This document shows positions 60,732 to 64,000 of a DNA stretch of 64,000 bases, one piece after another (position 1 is the first letter of the stretch; each line of letters begins with the position of its first letter). Position numbers and translations under genes: made by a program. The notes under the pieces were generated by a model that ran no database searches, was not told where the DNA came from, and saw nothing but the letters and a program-made list of their open reading frames with translations. The DNA is from Fibrobacter sp. UWEL (GTDB lineage Bacteria > Fibrobacterota > Fibrobacteria > Fibrobacterales > Fibrobacteraceae), in contig NZ_FRBE01000007.1 in the NCBI RefSeq assembly GCF_900142535.1, positions 62,001 through 126,000 of the forward strand. Reading direction: 5' to 3'.

Positions 60732-61559
60732 ATGAAACTTGAAGGCGTTGCAAACCTGCGAGACCTTGGCGGCATCAAGACCATGGACGGAAGGACCATT
60801 AAAAGCGATTTGCTTTTTCGTTCCGCAAACTTATCCAAAGCCACCGAAAAAGACATCCAGCAACTTCAAGGAAAGAACCTGAAATTGGTTTGCGATCTGC
60901 GTACAGAAACCGAGCGCAACAGCGCCCTGGACGTACAGATTCCCGGCGCAGAAAACATCTGGTTCAACGTTCTCGGCACTCTTCCCCAAAAATCAGACGG
61001 CTCCAGCAAGGCGGAAGTAGGCCTCAACATGGTGAAAGTCATGAGCCCCAACACCTTCAGCCCGGAAGTAGCCGCAAAGATGATCGAAGTGGTCAAGAGC
61101 GGAATCTTTGACGGTATGATGGAAAACGCCTACTTGGGCCTAGTGGCCAGAGAACATCCGCAGAATGAATATGCACGAATGTTTGAGGAAATCCTGAAAA
61201 CTCAGGGCGGAACCATCCTTTGGCACTGTTCTCAGGGAAAGGACCGCGCAGGCCTCGCTGCAGCCTTTATCCTGGCAGCCCTGGGCGTTGACGAAGCCTC
61301 CATTATGGAAGACTTCAAAAAGTCCAATGAATCTTACCAGTCCATGATTGACGCAGGGTTGAAACTTGCAGCAGCCCACAACCTTTCCGAAAAGCACCAA
61401 GGCGTTATCAAGGCAATTCTGGGTGTGAATCCCGATTACCTAAAGAAGGCTCTGGACTTCATCAAGGGCAACTTCGGTTCCATTCAAAAATATCTGGAGC
61501 TGAAGTTAAACCTTACAGAAGACAGAATAAAAAAACTGCAGGCTTACTACCTGCAGTAA
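60732..61559 (+). CDS. Tyrosine-type protein phosphatase (Y_phosphatase3 family)
   Basis: The 275-aa protein starts at ATG 60732 with TGGAGGA upstream. It has the NLRDLGG opening (8-14) and the catalytic CX5R loop HCSQGKDRAG, with Cys166 and Arg172. Such enzymes remove phosphate from tyrosine, or from phosphoinositides, and are soluble. The last codons overlap the terminator hairpin of the converging pectate lyase gene. Confidence 0.88.
   Translation: MKLEGVANLRDLGGIKTMDGRTIKSDLLFRSANLSKATEKDIQQLQGKNLKLVCDLRTETERNSALDVQIPGAENIWFNVLGTLPQKSDGSSKAEVGLNMVKVMSPNTFSPEVAAKMIEVVKSGIFDGMMENAYLGLVAREHPQNEYARMFEEILKTQGGTILWHCSQGKDRAGLAAAFILAALGVDEASIMEDFKKSNESYQSMIDAGLKLAAAHNLSEKHQGVIKAILGVNPDYLKKALDFIKGNFGSIQKYLELKLNLTEDRIKKLQAYYLQ
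61527..61556 (-). terminator. Terminator of the pectate lyase gene inside the phosphatase gene end
   Basis: On the minus strand CTGCAGG (61550-61556) and CCTGCAG (61536-61542) form a perfect 7-bp stem with a 7-nt loop, followed by seven T residues. The hairpin uses the last codons and stop region of the plus-strand phosphatase gene. Confidence 0.8.
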
Positions 61560-61592
61560 CGTGACGCCGTTTTAGTCTCGTTTTGTAGAAAA

Positions 61593-64000
61593 TTATCGAT
61601 CCGTGCGGTTCACTTTCGCAGTCTTGTTCATCATTCGGCCATTGTTCATTCCGCGAACATTCACCAGATAAACGCCATTGCCGAAAGATTCAAGATTTAC
61701 CATGGCGTTTCCGCTAGCAGAAACAACGGATTTCTGAGTCATCAAGTGTTTGCCGCTAAGATCTGTAACCGTAATAGTCGCGTTTTGCGGAATGCCCGCT
61801 AAATGTACCATATTGTTCTGGATGGAAATGCGGAAGTTTCCTACGGAGGGATGCTGAACAAAGCCCGCGGGAGTTTCCGGTTCAGGATTATCGTTTACTT
61901 CCTCAGAAGAACTTGAAGACACTTCGGCGGGCTCAGTGACCTGAGAAGATGTTGTGACGGCAAGGCCCTGAGTCACGCCGATCATGCGGCTGAAGGAATC
62001 TCCAGCATTGTCCTTCATAGTAAAGGTGATGTAGCCTGCGCCAGCAAAGTTGTCGGACAGCTTTACAGTCAGCTTGGAGCCGCTTACAGTTGCAGTGACG
62101 CCGCTGGGAACGTTAGAAACGCTGTAGGTTCCGTTGTCGTAGCCCTTGGTAAACTGAGAAAGATCGATGGTCTGGGTTTCGCCCTTTTCAAAAGTAAAGT
62201 GGGCACGGGCCATCCATTCCAAATAGCGTTCCAGTTCCGTCCAGCCGTCGCCAAGACGATCCTTGTTAGCGTCGCTAAAGTCACCGCTCTTGGATTTTGC
62301 GTTGTAGCCGTACATATTCTCCCACCAATCCGGAAGGCCATCCAAGTCAGAATCGTAATCATCCGCCCAGCTGGTAGAAGGATAATTCTCGTAGCCGCCC
62401 ACATCAGATTCGCGGTCAGGAATTCCCGGCAGATTGCCCACGGAACCTGTATACTTGTAGGTACCGGTCTTTACTTCATTAATCACGCGAGCGTCATGAT
62501 CATCCAGCACAGGCATGCGCTGGCCCACATCGCTAAGCACATCCTTATAGGCGGCCTTTGCACTCTGGATATTTGCGTAAGAAGCGAAGAAGGGCTTAGA
62601 ATTCCAAACGTCCCAATCTAGGGTCTGGCCATTGCTCAATGTGTAGCGACGACCGCAGTTATCGTTGGTACCATCGCAGGTGAAAGAACCATTCTTTGCC
62701 TGAAGAATATTGTTGTGATAGTAATAAGCCTGAGAGCCTTTACCCGTGCCTTCCAAATCTGCGCTGAGGGTAATATCCGTAAGCTTTGTTGCAGGACCAA
62801 TCTTATAGTAATTGCCGACGAAGTTCACTTCGTGAGCGCCGCCATCTGTAACGCGGGAATACCAGTTATAGACAACGTTGTTGAAAATGTCAAGGCGACC
62901 TGCGTAATAGCCATTGCCGTCAAGGCCACCGCCCATACTCCAGTTACGGCCAGCATTATGGGCCAGCAAGTTGTGGTGGAAGCTGCCAATGTCACCGCCG
63001 ATAGTTGCAGCGTATCCATGGCCTGTACCAGTAGGATAATTCTGATGGTCGGCGATGTTCAATGCTTCAGAAATCAGGGCGCGTTGCAAAGTCAAATTCT
63101 TACCACCGCGGCTGCTGAAGGATTCATCGATAGTCCAGCTGATACTTGCATGATCAAGAATGCTGTGGTCACCGCCGGTTAGGCCCATGCCATCGTTGGT
63201 AGGTCCGTAACCCAAACGCAAACGCAGGAATCGAGCCACAAGATCATGGCCGGTAAAACCAATGGGGTATCCCTTGAAGGTAATGCCCTTGCCGGGAGCC
63301 GTCTGGCCCGCAATTGTGGTATAAGGATTATTGCAGAACAACTTTGATTTTAACGTAATAACGCCAGACACCTTAAACACGATTGTACGAGGGCCAATAT
63401 CTGCAGTACATGCCTCACGGAAAGAGCCTGCACCGTCATCATTCAGGTTGGTCACATACACCACCTTGCCGCCGCGGCCACCAACAGCTGTACGGCCGTA
63501 GCCTTCAGCATCAGCAAAAGCCAGACGGCCAATACGGAATTTCCACACATCACCCTTGGTTACAGTACCATTGGCGTCCACTTCGTCAACGCGCCAGTAG
63601 TAGCTAGAAAGAGCGTAGGCATCCTTCAGGTTGTAAGTTGTTGCAGTCTGTTCGCCCTTGTATTCTGCGCTCTTAGACGTTGCAGAAAGAACGGATGCGG
63701 AATCCGTGCCCAAATAAACCTGATGTTTCTTGGCATTGCTGGCGGCCGTCCAGGAGAGAGTCAAGTTGCCGTTATCGTGTGCGGCATGATCATCCAAATC
63801 AGAGGGAGAAGGGCTAGATGCCTGCGCGGCGGAGTTTGCCACATTCAAGGCGAAGCCGTTCAGAGTCACATTGCGGAAAGTTGCAGAAGATGTGCTGGGC
63901 ACGAACTTCACCGTAGCAGTACCTGCGCTGCCCACCGTGAAGGTCACATAAGCTGTAGTCGCAGCCTCTGTAGAAAGGGCACGATTAGAAGGCTTTACCG
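61593..64000 (-). CDS. Secreted pectate lyase-like protein, N-terminus beyond the window
   Basis: About 802 codons are present and the frame stays open to the window edge. In order there is part of a beta-sandwich module (first 50 residues), a fibronectin-like segment (about 60-155), a right-handed beta-helix of the pectate lyase type (GGRGGKVVYVTNLNDDGAGS, SWTIDESFSSRGGKNLTLQR, HHNLLAHNAGRN), a calcium-site-like DYDSDLDGLPDWWE, a beta domain, a Ser/Glu/Pro linker, and a C-terminal sorting-like tail similar to that of the cellulase at 7073. It should cleave pectin outside the cell. Confidence 0.85.
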   Translation of the reverse strand, partial: VKPSNRALSTEAATTAYVTFTVGSAGTATVKFVPSTSSATFRNVTLNGFALNVANSAAQASSPSPSDLDDHAAHDNGNLTLSWTAASNAKKHQVYLGTDSASVLSATSKSAEYKGEQTATTYNLKDAYALSSYYWRVDEVDANGTVTKGDVWKFRIGRLAFADAEGYGRTAVGGRGGKVVYVTNLNDDGAGSFREACTADIGPRTIVFKVSGVITLKSKLFCNNPYTTIAGQTAPGKGITFKGYPIGFTGHDLVARFLRLRLGYGPTNDGMGLTGGDHSILDHASISWTIDESFSSRGGKNLTLQRALISEALNIADHQNYPTGTGHGYAATIGGDIGSFHHNLLAHNAGRNWSMGGGLDGNGYYAGRLDIFNNVVYNWYSRVTDGGAHEVNFVGNYYKIGPATKLTDITLSADLEGTGKGSQAYYYHNNILQAKNGSFTCDGTNDNCGRRYTLSNGQTLDWDVWNSKPFFASYANIQSAKAAYKDVLSDVGQRMPVLDDHDARVINEVKTGTYKYTGSVGNLPGIPDRESDVGGYENYPSTSWADDYDSDLDGLPDWWENMYGYNAKSKSGDFSDANKDRLGDGWTELERYLEWMARAHFTFEKGETQTIDLSQFTKGYDNGTYSVSNVPSGVTATVSGSKLTVKLSDNFAGAGYITFTMKDNAGDSFSRMIGVTQGLAVTTSSQVTEPAEVSSSSSEEVNDNPEPETPAGFVQHPSVGNFRISIQNNMVHLAGIPQNATITVTDLSGKHLMTQKSVVSASGNAMVNLESFGNGVYLVNVRGMNNGRMMNKTAKVNRTDR

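Noticed and set aside
1-64000. Insertion sequences, prophage, CRISPR arrays, rRNA or tRNA genes
   Set aside because: No transposase, integrase, phage structural gene, regularly spaced repeat or cloverleaf was seen.

Overview
The window looks like a chromosome segment of a Fibrobacter-type fibre-degrading gut bacterium (inference). The reasons are two TIGR02147-family proteins, a paralogous family characteristic of Fibrobacter, a GH5 cellulase and a pectate lyase that share a similar C-terminal sorting-like tail, and small lipoproteins paired with the TIGR02147 genes. I see no rRNA, tRNA, CRISPR array or transposase.

Layout. 0-9 kb: sensing and polysaccharide degradation (TIGR02147 regulator plus lipoprotein, hybrid histidine kinase, LysR regulator, then TIGR02147 / lipoprotein / GH5 endoglucanase). 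9-12 kb: TtcA-like tRNA thiolase, bioA and bioW. 12-13.4 kb: a GNAT-toxin/antitoxin-like pair, a compact structured element and a 56-codon gene. 13.4-15 kb: an acetolactate synthase. 15-26 kb: a urea ABC transporter (urtABCDE) followed directly by urease (fused ureAB, ureC, E, F, G, two unknown small membrane proteins, ureD). 26-32 kb: a four-gene operon of circularly permuted ATP-grasp, transglutaminase and alpha-E proteins. 32-34 kb: a methyltransferase and a NhaC-like antiporter. 34.5-46 kb: a second urea- or guanidine-type nitrogen route, made of allophanate hydrolase on the plus strand and, convergent to it, an ABC transporter, three DUF1989 proteins, an arylformamidase-like hydrolase and a biotin-dependent urea/guanidine carboxylase. 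A ROK-type repressor diverges from this operon. 47-52 kb: a PiT phosphate transporter and a PhoB/PhoR-like pair with 11-bp direct repeats resembling Pho boxes. 52-55 kb: a DUF4143 ATPase overlapping bioF-bioD. 55-61 kb: mnmA, tcdA, pdxST with divergent pdxR, and a tyrosine phosphatase. 61.6-64 kb: a pectate lyase running off the window.

How it works together. Four near-perfect sigma-54 promoters (TGGCAC-N5-TTGCA) sit before the acetolactate synthase, urtA, the first ATP-grasp gene and the substrate-binding gene of the carboxylase operon. The 13-46 kb region therefore reads as one nitrogen-scavenging island that takes up urea and possibly guanidine, releases ammonia by two independent routes, and carries a predicted amide/peptide ligase system whose product is unknown. 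A paired CTTT-N2-AAAG element appears before both the allophanate hydrolase and the distant carboxylase operon, suggesting that the ROK protein co-regulates the two halves of that pathway. The least explained parts are the ATP-grasp/alpha-E/transglutaminase operon, the two membrane proteins inside the urease cluster, the extra DUF1989 copy and the 59-aa antitoxin candidate.
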